Source of the DNA: Conus ventricosus | Taxonomy: Eukaryota; Mollusca; Gastropoda; Neogastropoda; Conidae | Direction of reading: 5' to 3' | NCBI GenBank assembly: GCA_018398815.1 | Contig: CM031607.1 | Location: 88,403,825-88,467,824, forward strand | Length of the DNA: 64,000 bases | In this document: positions 41,833-54,500 of the stretch, one piece after another | Position numbering within the stretch: position 1 is the first letter of the stretch | Layout of the letters: the number at the start of each line of letters is the position of its first letter | Notes under the pieces: model-generated | Told to the model about the DNA's origin: nothing | The model's input: the letters and a program-made list of their open reading frames with translations, nothing else | Databases searched by the model: none | Program-made: the position numbers and the translations under genes

Positions 41833-43800
41833 TTATCCCAAACATTGTTTTTCGATAAAAGAATTGCTCTTACTTTCATGTTTGCCGCTTTTGCTTGGGA
41901 TGGTCAAAGGAAAAGAAAGTACAACTGGCAAGTGATCAGATTCGACAGAATCTTCAACAACGAGTGACATGCCATATTGTGCATTCAGTAAGTTTTGAGA
42001 TATAACAAAATAATCAACAGTACTGCATCCTGAAATGGATATAAAGGTGTAACTACCATCGAAACCATGTTCACAAAGCCCATTCAAAATAAACAAAGTC
42101 CAAAGAGTTGCATAGTTCTAACAACTGATCACCAAATACATTTTCAGATTCATCGTGTGAAGTTCTACAATATGGCGACTGGTCATAGTTCTCTATAAAA
42201 TTGTCATCAACATCGATGCCGACATTATTTTTCGAGGCTGTTCTTGCGTTAACCCGTTGAGTGCCTTTAGTCGGTCAGCTGACGCGGAAATAAAAGTGCT
42301 TTTCCAGTGCCTATGGGCCGTCCACTGACGTCATGCATTTTTCTTGAATTTTCATTCGTTACTATTTCTATCAACGGACTCAAATAGAGTTTGCGTAGAA
42401 AGCCTTATATGTCTGTAGTCTTAAAATAATATGTAAATGACCAGACGTGAGAGGAAAGCCCATTTATTCTCATCACTGACTGGATGACCAGCCAGCACTT
42501 CATGTCTCGTTTGCAAAGATGGCGGCGCAACCTTCGACAAGCCCAGCGACCAAATCAACGTATTTACACAGCTGAGCAGGCTCTGCTGATGATTTTTGAC
42601 AAACACAATAATCTTTTATTCAACGACTAACTCGAGCATGAAGGTGAGATGATGATAGTGGTGGAATTGCCGACCATATTCGTCAGTTATTGAGTAGGGC
42701 TCTGTGACCTCAGTGTGTGTTCAGCTGACAGCGTCGAACGAGCCAGCCTAGTGTGTACTCTGCACTGCGTGCCGGTGGCCAGTGATGTGAAAATCAGTGC
42801 GAGAGGGGATCGTGGCCTGCTCGCGGCGTCGGACACGGTGCAGACGGAAAGGTAGGGGAAGATGAGGGGTGAAAGAGAGGGTTGATGTCGAGCAAGGGGG
42901 TGTGGTGGGGAGAGGGGGGGGGGGGGCGTGGTAGTGGAATGGTCAGTCTGCATCGAGTGTGAGCGTCTGATAGACTTCCAAACTGTTTTACTTTCATTTA
43001 CAGGTTGTAGTGTGACATACAAACTTTATTTTCAACTTTTTTGCTGTGTTCTTGTTTTGGATGTGGTAGATACATATGTTTTTGATCGTGCAAAAAAATC
43101 TATCCAAATCTAAAAGCCTAAATACTTTTTTATTATCAAAATTAAAACAAAAGAAGCCAGATTCAAATCTTCATTCAATTTCCTTCAAAAATGATACAGA
43201 ATTTCATTTTTCTATCTTTGTAGTTTCTGAGCTAGAATTTTTTGTTATTATGACCCCAAATCATGAGATTTCCCAGGCACCTGGGAACACCTTTGTTTGT
43301 ACTATTGTGAGGCACTGAACAGGTTAAGGTCCCCAGATAATAACACATAAAAATTGTATGATTCATACAAATCCAACAAACATTGTTCTAATGGTTCCAA
43401 GCCAAACCCATTCGTGTTAGTTCCCAGGCATTTGACTCCATTGGAGGTATATATGTACAAAATCCAAAATACATTCATGTCGCTATCGAAGAGCTTCTTA
43501 TCAATATTCAAAATGATCGTATTTTCAGACTTATAATCAATCCGTGTAACAAAACTAGAAAAGGTCTTTTTAATTAAAACAATTACTCCTCCTGAATATC
43601 GTCTTGGTGGGAAAGCTTCTTTGCTTGTGAATTATAAATCTCGTAATCATTGAAAAGTGAGAATTCGAAATTCACACCAACAAACGTTTCAGTTAAACAC
43701 ACAAAATCATGTGATTTGTATAACTCACAAAACCGTTGTTCTCCAACTTAGAAAGCAAACCATTTACATTAAAGTTTAAAACTTGATTAAAGTGCTATTA
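41833..43800 (-). pseudogene. LINE endonuclease (APE type), interrupted
   Basis: The 5' half (43,800-43,328) gives NVNGLLSKLEN, FVCLTETFVGV-like pieces, then YSGGVIVLIKK, ILYIYTSNGVKCLG and YNFYVLLSGDLN. The 3' half (42,252-41,833) continues ARTASKNNVGIDVDDNF, SGCSTVDYFVISQNLL and SDHLPVVLSF. GDLN-A and SDHLPV are the classic APE endonuclease motifs for metal and phosphate contacts. Removing the insert restores the join at an Asn codon formed by TTAAC. Confidence 0.85.
42249..43327. mobile_element. Non-autonomous piggyBac element with TTAA target duplication
   Basis: TTAA at 42,249-42,252 and 43,324-43,327 flanks 1,071 bases. Terminal inverted repeats are CCCGTTGAGTGCC (42,253-42,265) and, reverse complemented, CCTGTTCAGTGCC (43,311-43,323), with 11 of 13 positions identical. 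TTAA duplication with CCY termini is diagnostic for piggyBac. No transposase (about 550 residues with DDD) is encoded. The insertion splits the LINE endonuclease exactly between LN and AR of the GDLN-AR motif. A G-run lies at 42,918-42,926. Confidence 0.9.
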
Positions 43801-43872
43801 TTTTTAGGTATTTCTTGAGAATTATTTTCTATGGACTGCTTTGCAGTAAAGTTTGCACCACCGTTTTTCTGT

Positions 43873-45223
43873 TCAACTTTCAAGGCCCGGCCGATATCCT
43901 ATTTGAAAAGAATTAAGCTTGGCGCGGGACCTTGTGCGTCCCCTTTCCGTAATGTCCCTGCCACTTTCCTTGGACCGTGCACGTTTTAAAACTGTCAGTA
44001 TAGTGTGTTCTGACTGGCATCCCTTGGCCTGGATTCTCCCTTCTTTGGGCGCTGTTTCTGTTGGTTGTATCTCCCTGAACACCAGGATTTGAAAGTGCCA
44101 CGTCACTGTTGGCGTTTGTCGTGTTGTTTGTGTCAACAGACGGAGTTGCTATCTGTTGTTCTGACCGCTCACCATCCTGTCTGTCTGTCCTGATAGCTGT
44201 ATGAGAAGATGTATGGGCCTGTGTGAGTGTGTATTTTGTATGTCTGTGTCCCCATGGGTGTTTCCTGGATCCCCATGTGTGACACATAATATCGCCTGCT
44301 CATTCTCTGTTTCACTTGGTTTGTTGATAGTAGCCCTCTGTTCATTCACTATGAGTTCATATCATTTTTTCTTTCTACTGCATCAGGTTCAACGTCATGA
44401 GAGATTTGCAAGAAGTTTGAGTCACAGTAATCGCAGGGGGTTTGAAGGGACTTCTGTCTCGCTTGCAGTCCCACCTGCACGTCTTTGTCGTTGACGATTG
44501 GCACTGGGAATTCAACCTCATTTCCTACGTCACTGGATTCTCACTGATGTCCTGTCTTCTGTCGGGATGTTTTGGTCACCATTCAGTATATTGTCCTGGT
44601 CCGTATGTCGTGAGTCCCTTTTAAACGTCAGGCTGATGAGTCACTTGTCTGTGTTTGAATATACTGACTTTGTCTTGGTGCTTCTTCGGTGTACTCGTTC
44701 TGGGAAACATTCGCTGCTGACCGTGGTTCCGGGATCGTCTGTCACGGAAGGCTTCTAAATCTTCATCTGTCGGCATTTCTACGCTTGGCTGCCTGGCTGT
44801 AAGTGACAGCCTGGAGCAATGGCGGGCGTGAGGGCCCGACACGGTCAGCTGAAGACTGTCATTGCCCCCCTCTCCTCTGTTCCCCTTTCTTTCCTGCTGG
44901 CTGTGACGTGAAAAACCCGCTGATCTGTTGTGTTCACCATCTTTCTGGGAGCAGGAGGATGTCTGTCTGGCCCCCCCAGTAGGCGGGACTGCCGTCTTCT
45001 GTCCTCTCACCTCGTCCAGTCCGGTTGCGCTCGTTCTTGAGTGGGCAGTTGGGGGCCACTCCTCACCTGCAGTAGATGTCGGTCGTCCGTGAAGACTGTA
45101 GGTTGAAGGAAGAGTGGCTGTGAGAAGACGGAAATCGACTATGGAAGGCTGTCTATCTTTCACATGAAGTCGTCCATTTATAAAAATAGGCCTTTTTTCC
45201 TGGTCTCTGTAGAAATCTATCAT
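43873..45223 (-). pseudogene. LINE ORF1-like protein, frameshifted
   Basis: One frame opens MIDFYRDQEKRPIFINGRLH and continues for 200 residues rich in Ser, Arg, Gly and Gln. It shifts frame near 44,620 and again near 44,000. It lies upstream of the endonuclease on the same strand, as ORF1 should. No zinc knuckle or RRM is clear, so it is placed by position and composition. Confidence 0.5.
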
Positions 45224-45589
45224 TGCCTCTGCCTTGTGGTGAGGTCCCCAGTCACTCTGATGCTGTTACGCCGCTGCATCACGCAACTCCGGTCCTGGGA
45301 TGGACATCCTGTCTCCCCAACGACAGAACTGCACCCGCAGAGAACAGCATTTTACCAATTCTATACCTCACTTGCTTCCACCACTAGTTTTTGGGCCCGA
45401 AAGTGCTAAAAAGCCGCCTTTTTTCTGTGTGCGGTCGAGAGAGCTGAGAGCGAGACGAGAAATCACCGGCACACCCTGACAAAGCCCGTTAGGTCAAGTT
45501 GCCCTCAGAACAGACAGACAGACAGAAAGACAGACAGAGAAGAGAGAGACAGAGAGCGAGGACAGACGACAGACAGAGAGGCGGGGCAG

Positions 45590-45650
45590 GTCCCACACAC
45601 CACACACAACCACACACCCACACACACACACACACACACAACACACACAC
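45590..45650 (+). repeat. (CA)n-rich microsatellite
   Basis: CA repeats with interruptions, preceded by (GACA)n at 45,515-45,540. Confidence 0.9.
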
Positions 45651-45801
45651 TCTTTTCTTCTTTCTCTCTCTCGCAATTTTAAATGACATAAAATCCCGCA
45701 CACTTCTTCTGTCTAATTTTTACCTACAAAACTTTGTCACAGGACAGGCAGACACGGGGCTGAGACCTGATCCACTTTATTTACGGCCTCGCGGCAGTTT
45801 G

Positions 45802-45957
45802 CAACAGAAAGCGCTAGCATGCGCTGTGTAACGAAGCACACTCGGCTGGGTTGCACCAAATTGCGTCAGAAAATGATCTTGGAAGAATTCTAGATTGCCA
45901 CGTCGACACACCGCATCGAGGCTGTCACGCGGAACACGACCGGGTTTCGCCATTGCT
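45802..45957 (-). other. Short open frame of unknown nature
   Basis: An ATG at 45,954 opens MAKPGRVPRDSLDAVCRRGN and runs 58 codons to TAA. The composition is protein-like. A GTAAAT that could be a donor lies at the stop. It may be a first exon, part of the LINE 5' region or chance. I do not recognise it. Confidence 0.25.
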
Positions 45958-46019
45958 TGCTCGGCTCTCGGGAAAGAAGGTTGTGTTAAGTTTGCTGGCT
46001 CTGGTGTGACCACTGTGTT

Positions 46020-47500
46020 TTATTGTGTTGTTATTTTAAATGGCTAAAACGGTTATTGAAGAACAGGTTTGTGATATTTGAGTCATAAGTTTTACTTTAA
46101 CTATGTTAGAGTATTTGTTTGAAAGAATCTAGGCGAAGCATGTTGTTGAAATCTGGGGATGATTTGGTTTTTCTAGAAAACGAAAAAAAGTGAATAACTG
46201 TTTAGAATGAACGACTTCTTAAAGGTTTGTTGAGTTCAAGGACAATGAAACAAGATGTAGCAGTTTTAATACGTGTTTGACTATTGATGAGATGGCTCCT
46301 TATTCTAATTCAAAATAAAAAAAAATGGCGCAGCATTGTTGAAAGTCGGCAGAATGCAAAACAAACCATTGCGCGTTGATTGTTGTTGGGAGCTGGCTTG
46401 AGACGCTAAAGCATGTTAAAATAACATGGCTTCATTTCCTTAAGGCGGAGGTAAACCACTCGGATGAACGCTTTGATTCGTTTTGCTAAAAAACATATAT
46501 TTGAAACATTTTTGCTGTTCCTCCCCTAAGTAAAAAAGACTGTTCTCAGTTTGTTATTCGACTGATGAGTGTTAACTACAGATTCAGTGTTCATGTGGCA
46601 AGCTGATCTGTGTATTAAGATGTGTATACTTTTCTACTTTTTTAATTCTACAGTTCTCTGGCCTTCAAGTGACTGCCCTTCTGGCCAATCTGAATGGCGA
46701 TTTTCGTATGTTCTGGCAAACAAACTACGATAGTGTTAGGCAGACTTAGTTACATTACCCAGTATGGAGAGGAACGTAGTGTAACAGATAGGCTGACACG
46801 AGGCTTCGAAACCTAATCGCCTTATTTTAGGCTAGCGAGTGACGAGCGACTTCGTTCACACAGCGCACGGCCAAGCGACCAAAAAATCAATAAAGGGGGG
46901 GGGGCGGGGAGACTGGGGCTTGCCAGACGTGAGGGGTTGGGGTGGGGGGTGTATTCATTTCAAGGTTTGACAAGCGACACCTGGCGGCGCGTTAGCGCAT
47001 TTCTAGGACTGCTTACGTGTCACTCCTTTGTGGCAGCCACCGTCAGCAAGACCCGGTTTGTATGTTTGAAGGTGTGTGGTGTAGTGAGAAGATATTACGG
47101 GTTTTTGTGAAGGTTGGGTTTTGTTTATATAATATTTTGCTCATGGCAGAACAAAGGCTCAGTGGGAGATTTCTAAGCTGACAATACTCTTGTCGAGCCA
47201 TGTTGGTACATGCACATTTGTTTAGTGCCTTTGGATGAGTTGAGAAGCGGCAGGCCCCTCTTCTTATTCTCGCAAACATAAGGAGAGATTGCTGTTTGTG
47301 AATCCATATGCTAAATGGTTTTCTACAGTTGGTCATTTCTTTCATAGAAGTCTACTCTATGGAGGAAGGATTTGTATTTAATGTTTACACGCTAGTGAGG
47401 AGATAGAAAATTATTGGGACCCTACTCCTCGTACACGAACCAATGCAACTTCCAAACACACTCTATCAAAGTCCGCAGCATGAGAGAGAGAACTAGCAGC
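46020..47500. other. Unassigned sequence
   Basis: G-rich tracts lie at 46,896-46,905 and 46,940-46,950. No gene or known repeat is seen. Confidence 0.4.
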
Positions 47501-47504
47501 TTCC

Positions 47505-47845
47505 ACCTAGGAGCGGCCAAAAGGTCACAGAACACTACAATAAAAAAAAACTGGCAAGCCGTTTCTTCAGCGCTCCACCCTAGTGCGGTCCAAAGGTCAA
47601 CAGTGGCAACAGCCGTTTCTTCATTACGCTCCACCCTAGAGCGGTTCAAAGGTACAACAGTTGGCAAGCCGTTACTCTTTTTTTTTTTTTTTTTCTTCCC
47701 AGCGCTCATCCTAGAGCGGTTGTCAAAGAGTCACCAGTAGCACAGCCGTTTTCCAGCGCTCCACCTAGAGCGCTCAAAGGTTTACGTGGCATGCCGTCTT
47801 GAGAGGATCTCAGCGCTCCACACCTAGAGCGGTCAAGGTTATCAG
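47505..47845 (+). repeat. Degenerate minisatellite, 60-70-bp unit, about six copies
   Basis: Each unit has CAGCGCTCCACCCTAGAGCG, GTTCAAAGGT, an ACAGT-GGCA spacer and GCCGTTTCTTC. Units start near 47,505, 47,570, 47,625, 47,700, 47,755 and 47,812. A T18 run (47,679-47,696) interrupts one unit. Confidence 0.85.
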
Positions 47846-47849
47846 CAGT

Positions 47850-49750
47850 GAGACAGATTAGACTTTTTTTGACCTTGCTGCTTCGTCGCTTTGCTGTCTA
47901 TGCTCACTTCACATCACAGGTCGCGCTCTATACAGACGTCTTGCGCCTAGTGGTTGTTACACATGACAAAGAATAAAGCTTGTGTACCACCACCACACAC
48001 ACTCCCCACCCCCCAAGTCAACCCCAACGTTCTTAATTAAGTTTCTAATAAGTCACCCCATAGTTTCTTAAATTAAGTTTTTATGTAAGTTACTTCAAGG
48101 TCTTTAATAAGTTCTTGCTTAGTTTTTTAATTAAGTTCTTGATTGAAGTTAACCTCAAGATTGTACATTAAGTCATCTACTAAGTACAACCAAGTTTTAT
48201 TTAACGTTATCTTATTAATTATCAAAAAAATACACATCTATGTTTTCTATCTTTAAATAAGTAGTGTCTAATATAGTACCACACAGCCTCAAATACAACG
48301 GTCATCGCTAAGAAGTTCTTGCTCGGGCCGTTCTACTCTGCGCGAGACTCGGTAGCTAGATCTTAATGAAGTTTTCTACATCAAAGCAACCGCTTGATTA
48401 CAATTTGGGTAAATATGGAAAATGTCTTTATATAGACTCCATGTCTTTATAATATTGACCTTCATCATTTTCTAATACGGGCCTAGTCTACTCATTTTTA
48501 TTAAATAAATTTAAAATTAGTTTTCTTAAAAATATTTATCCACCTGCAAATGGATCAAAAATGACCTTTCTGTTGTTGACGGTTCTGGCGTGTGTTGTTT
48601 GTCTGTATTTAGTGGTCAGATTTTTTGATTGCTTTTGTTTTTGTTGCCATTGGTTATATATTTATACCGTAATAACTGCCCCACAACAGCAGCATTGGCG
48701 ACCAAAAATGGCAACAGTTTTAATTCTATATACCATGAAGACGTTGGTGTCTGTACGGCCTTGTATCACTTGGAGTTTTTCTATAGACGCGGCATTGAAT
48801 AAACTTGTGCTGTCGCCTGACCGGTTGTTATGTTTTCTGATGAGTTATATTCTGTAACATTAATTTTTTTTGTCTGTTCACTCTGTAATTTTCTTCAAGC
48901 TATCAAACACAGACCTGGATTTTATAATGGTCTCACCTGATTTCAGCGTTTTTCTGCTGCTTTTCAGCGCTTGGTTACTTTTCATACCTGATTCAGTGTT
49001 TTTCTGATCTGTGATTTTCTGGCTCGGTCATTTTGGAAGGGAAATAAAATCTATTATGATTAAAAGTTATTAATCCATGTTTAATGGCGATCAACATTGT
49101 TCCAAATCTATAGTATAAATCACACCCTAGAGATCTACTGACTCTTTGTTATATCTGGATCTTGCGTTAATCATTGTAAGATTTGTTCAGAATCAATGGG
49201 TGCGAATCTACTGACTGTTTAGTGTACAAACTAGAACCGTTCTTGCCCCACACTTTTTACCATTCCTCGACCCCAAACTGCGCTCATACCGTTATAGATA
49301 CTTAATAATGTCCTTGTCTGGCGACATCAGTGGAATCCTGTTCATCGCGCTGACTCTTCAGTTCCGAGGAATGTTTTGTTTTTCCCACATGTGCCATAAG
49401 AATTTACAACCTTCACTTTTTTGGGCATAATAGCTTGGTCATCACCTTGGTCATTTCATAACGTTCAGGAAGGTTTTAGGCCACCTTGTAGCTGTAGTAG
49501 ATCATCACTGTTCCTGTTTTTTAAATAATTTAATTATTTTATTTTTCCTAAAAAATGAGCACCGAAAAAACTGTTGCCTAACATTGTATACCATTCTGCT
49601 GTTATTGGAGGTCTAAGTGTAGGATACTCAATGCTTGGTAAAAGTTGTTAAGAATGTAAACCAGCAGAATCTTGGCAACCTAGACTTTGTGGATTCAGCA
49701 ATAGCTTATTGCTATTATTGCAGATTAGCTTCGTTTGCCACGAAAGATTT
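47850..49750. other. Unassigned AT-rich sequence
   Basis: It includes loosely repeated AATTAAGTT words at 48,030-48,190. No gene is recognised. Confidence 0.4.
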
Positions 49751-49787
49751 TTCTAGTTAAGGCAAGTATAATTCCAGACGTATAAAT

Positions 49788-50243
49788 ATGTATCTAAAAA
49801 ATACATTTATAAAATGGTTCACTCGTAATGATGATATGCGGCGCCTGTGGTTAATGCCCGCCGCTTTAAGTGGAAGTATTAGCATATTAGTAAATGCGAG
49901 ATTGAAGGCGATGAGGCAAATACGAACAGAACAAAGTGTGGAGCAAACTGCCCGCAGCACAAGGATCGCTATGAAAAGCAGAGCCTTGGGCCAGTTAGAT
50001 TTTATTAACACACACTGGAAAAAACAGGGCATGCCAGCTTACACATTTACAAGATGTGATCAAGCCCATAAAACAACTTTATCTATGTACAGGCCAAACC
50101 AATCGAGACATTGCCCCCACAACAAATTCGCTGACTTTTTATCAACCATCAAGAAAAACAAGAAAAAGATGCAGAAATTGGGTTTATGTCTCTGGTCATG
50201 CAGTTGTGTATTTTTATTAGCCACCAATAATATGGATGAATAA
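49788..50243 (+). CDS. Unrecognised ORF in the Polinton remnant
   Basis: An intact 151-codon frame with a basic, mostly hydrophilic composition (DDMRRLWLMPAALSGS, LGQLDFINTHWKKQGMPAY). It overlaps or abuts the integrase frame downstream. I recognise no domain. It could be a Polinton accessory protein, a frame running into integrase, or chance. Confidence 0.3.
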   Translation: MYLKNTFIKWFTRNDDMRRLWLMPAALSGSISILVNARLKAMRQIRTEQSVEQTARSTRIAMKSRALGQLDFINTHWKKQGMPAYTFTRCDQAHKTTLSMYRPNQSRHCPHNKFADFLSTIKKNKKKMQKLGLCLWSCSCVFLLATNNMDE

Positions 50244-51195
50244 AAAATGAACAAAATCTTTTTATTCGCCCCCAAGGATATGGAAGGGAATAACAGCAAT
50301 TAAAAAGCTTCAGACCAAGCAGGCTGGAGTTAGATGAACAAACAGCAAAAGACTGGGTATCTAAACAAGCGATTTGGACAAATGTATTTACACGCGCCTA
50401 GAATGAATTCAAGAGACACCTTTGTGAAACGCAATACCGAACGTCCACCCATCAAATGGATCTTTATATTTACCCTCGATACGATTAGGACGAAAAAGAT
50501 TTAAGTACGCGCTTCAGATCTTTGAGCATAGCTTCAAGATACAAAGCATGCGGAAAACATTAACCCAAATGAGTGCTTATGCTGTTGCTGTCGTCTATAC
50601 AATGAATATACCAACGAGGCCCCTTACTTATCCTCGCATCGAGTCAAGTCGCATGATGGAAAGAATTTAAAGGCCAAGTGAATGATTATGTTGAATAACA
50701 TAGCAGTTACCATCTCATAAAAGAGGCAATTCAGGAGTTCACAGATCACAGGCGTTAGTTGAAAACTATAACAAACAGTTAGCGGAAGACCTTTATTTCT
50801 ACTCCAGGTATCACAGAGAGTGATTGACAATTCACGCAAACAGAATGGGTTAGAAGACTGCCTCAGCTCTTTGCGTGCAATGCAATAATGATGAATTTAA
50901 AGGGCTAAAGCCCAGTACAAGCACTCAAACGAAAAACAATAAAAATGTTGCTGAAGACTCCAGTACACCAGCAAAATATTACGTTTGGTTTAAAAGTAAG
51001 GTAACCTTATTTACGGGCGGAAGCAGAAGGGGACACTGCATCAGGGCACAGATCCTGTTTGGAGTGTTGATCCCTATGAAATAAAAAGAATTGTCAAAAT
51101 GAATCCACCGTGTATTATTTACGAGGAAACTGACAAAACAAATAACCATCCAGCTCCTCAAAGATCTTATGGAAAGAAGAACTGCAGACTAATCC
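50230..51195 (+). pseudogene. Polinton-type retroviral-like integrase, frameshifted
   Basis: In order: FYSPPRIWKGITAIKKLQTK (N-terminal region), DEQTAKDWVSKQAIW, NVHPSNGSLYLPSIRLGRKR with FKYAL (start of the DDE core), VENYNKQLAEDLY, and PVWSVDPYEIKRIVKMNPPC with IIYEETD, matching the family's C-terminal DPVWS block. Conserved Asp residues of the DDE core are not all readable because of shifts and substitutions. The catalysed step would be insertion of element ends into host DNA. At least five frame changes are present. Confidence 0.75.
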
Positions 51196-51599
51196 CTTCC
51201 AGACACCGTTTCCAGGTTGCTTAGTTAATTTACGTAAGTATATACTTTGAGTTTCAAATGGAAGCTCAGAAGGAAGCCAGAATGTGAACCAAGAATAGCT
51301 CAATGGAAGAGGACCTTGAAAATGATACGGGAATCCTTTCATGCGTGTAATCGCTTTTAAGGAAGGAAAACATTTCGAGGATTAATCAATGCCATGCTAA
51401 ATCATCCAGATTTTTTTTTTCCCGGGCCTCAACAACTCAAACCCCCAACTTGGGAAAAAGAATATCTTGAAATAATAAAAAAAAATTCGAACGCGTCAAG
51501 CAAACAAGAGAAAAGATTTTTAATGAATTGGATGAAGCTATGATTGATCTTATAATAAAAGTGATGAAAATATAACCCCCCTGTTTAGGCGGGTCCTCC

Positions 51600-54500
51600 A
51601 GTGCACCGATTGCATATGATAACTCTGGATTCAACCAACACACGTTTTGTGTTTGTTCTATCTAAAACGGACTTCTTTGTTACAACTGTCTATTGTGTTG
51701 ATCTATGTGGGATTAGATCGCAGTTTTACGTTGTCTTGATGAAAAGTCTTATTAGCCAAACAAGCTTCTTTGTAGTTGTTGTGATATGTTTGACTGCCAC
51801 ATCGCTTGCGAGATATTCCCTTTGCTTTCTTAATGATTTCTCCTGGCTCGAAATCTGTACATTTTTTACCTTAAACCAACACAAACTCCTCTTGTTCAAC
51901 CTTTCCAGATAATTCATCCTTCATCTTTCTAAAACTTCTTGTTAGTAATTCGAATGTAAAGGGAGTCTTTAGGGTTTTTTTTTAAAAATCGGGAGTGGTC
52001 AATACCCATTCCTGACATGCCCTATAGCACTTCGGGTTCCATGTCTTTAATAGATGTCTTCAGTGGGGGATATCTATAACAAACTATCGGTATCTGTGTA
52101 AAGTACTCTGGACTCAGGATTACAGGGGCTTAACGTAGTCATAAAGAAATTCTAACTTCAAAAGCATTTGATATTTCTAAAACAGTTAAACCAATAAAAA
52201 CAGGTTGCCAATTTGACTTTCTTTTTTTTCATCATTTATGCCAAATAGGTGATCATGGAATCTTCTAAGTCCTGATATTGGTTTTGAAGTCAGCTTAATT
52301 GCTTCGTTCTCTTGGTGACCAATCTGACATCTTTACGCTTGTGCGGATTCTCCATAGTCTTTCCAAAAAGCTGTTGTTCATCAGCTTGAAAAAGCTTTTT
52401 CTGAAGCATCTGTGGATTTAGTTCTGAGATCAGTGTTCTTCATGATGTATGGTTTCATGAACTGTTCTTGATCAAAAGCAATTATACGATGAACAGCTGT
52501 TAACTTTAAACCATGTCTTAAATAAAATTGTAGAAGTCTGTAATGACAGACATAATTTTTTTTTGCCCGAAGATTAGGCACAAGTTTAGGCGGCTCTCTT
52601 GGATCCATCTTTAGACTTTCTGCTGCTAATGGATAGTCATTATGCAGGTCATGGAGTTCATGAGGATATTCAAAAGTCAACTTCTAGAATGAAACCACGC
52701 TGTTGATCAGGCGTTAAACTGCCCAACCACTTTAATGCCTTTTGAATATTATTCGGATCGCCGCCTGTGTACATTTTAAGTTGCGTAATGGAAGTGATTG
52801 CGCCATTGCCCAACATACAGATTGTTTGCATCTAAATACATAAGATAGTTAGACCTTTTACTTGGATCATAGTCGTCCAAGTATTTGTTGTTTGCTTTAC
52901 AGTAATGATGCGACGCCATACTAATTCCTCCACGCAATCCGTTTTCAATCATCTGAATCATTGGTAAATCTGACAATAAATCAATCTGTACTCCAGTAAA
53001 CTTTAAGAAAGCATCCCAGTCATCCCGGGCGCAGGAAATGTAATGCGCGGGATCCAGGCTGTAATGTTTCATGCAGGTCTTTCTATAGTTTTCAAAGACG
53101 TCCGCCAACAAAATACATCAGCCATCAAGTAGGAGTCATGATAGTCTCCCATCGTTTTACATCTAACTTCTGCCACGCATCTTGAGCATGCTGGTAATCA
53201 GAGTCACTGATGTCCTTTCCTCTAAGACTAGAAAAGAACGCGCCTTTAGGAGGAAGTGTGTCTTCATCAAACCTTTCCCAACTGTTCATGTACTCATAAG
53301 GGTAAACGCCCTTTCTAACAAGAGTTGGGTCAAAATATTCTTCTGTTATTGGGCAGGACTTTAAGGACATAGCAGTGACTCTAATGAACCCATCATGTGC
53401 TGCATAGAGTCATAAAAAGACATGTTATTTCAGATTAAAGCACATGTACTTTTCTGATGACTGTGCAATGCATGGGCACCTGAAGGCATCGTCCACTGCT
53501 TTCATTATAAGATGAGAGTCGTAACCTCGCAAGTTGTGAAAGAATACAGGCAGCTTCCATGTCTTAGGATTTAAACTTTAGTTGAAGATTGCATTTACTG
53601 TGCGCTGCTCCTCTGAACTTTCCACTAATGTGATCATGGTCTCTTATTCGGATTTGTTGCTTGTTCAGAGTTCTAAACCACAAATCCAACAATGTGTGGC
53701 TGAGTCATACTGTTGTTGGTCTTCAGGTGCCATTATGATTTCAGATAAGTTTAGATTATTAGAACAGTCATTGCGCACTTTGCTGCATGCGTTCTAAGAA
53801 GTATTTTGCGCATTAGGCCTCTATATAATTCTGGTTTTGAATGAACGCCATCCGACCTGACAACGATGAAAGCAAATGAACAAATTTGATGATTACTCAT
53901 TAAGATGTTTTTCGAAGTTTTTGTGGCGCTGGCCCTTCATAAGGAACAATGAGTGATTCAAAGTCTGCGTAAACAACATATGGTGATTTTGCATCCGTTT
54001 CCAGTTCTTAAAACTAACTTTAGATCCGGGTGGAGGTGTAATTAGTTCCGTATTACAGTCTACAGAACTTTTACAATGTTTCTTATGTTCGCTCGCAGCT
54101 TGACAGATGGCATTCTTGTTAAACATTTTCTACAGAATTCTTGTTTGTGCCCATCTTTTGAAGTATGCTGCATTAGTTTACTCATTGTTCGTATTAATGT
54201 GTAATGCGGTAGCCCCGCTGGTGAAAACATCAGTAGTAAGTCAACATGATTTTTGTCTGGTTCGCCAATTGTTGGCTGTTCTTGACACTTTAATTGGCAG
54301 TAATTTGTTTCCTCATCCCATGTGTATACATTAACAGTTATTGGTTTGTTTTGTTCTTCAAACGATCAATTTGGTCTACACTAACAGGAAAGGACACCCC
54401 ACTAAAGTTAAGATCATTGATGTAAGGACGATAGTTAGACACTCTCTCTGCGTTTTTTGCGGATATAATGCAGCCTTGCGAGAACACACCACATAAAACA

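Larger units (their letters stand above)
39035..45420 (-). mobile_element. Long APE-type LINE with ORF1 and ORF2, split by piggyBac
   Basis: Read right to left: an ORF1-like region (45,223-43,873, several frames), APE endonuclease (43,800-41,833, interrupted at 43,323-42,253), linker (41,760-41,359), RT (41,301 to about 40,400), C-terminal zinc-binding motif (about 39,560) and a 3'UTR with AATAAA followed by TTCG/TC repeats (39,010-39,060). It is about 5.3 kb without the insert. It is degraded by indels, but all expected ORF2 domains are present in order. Confidence 0.85.
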
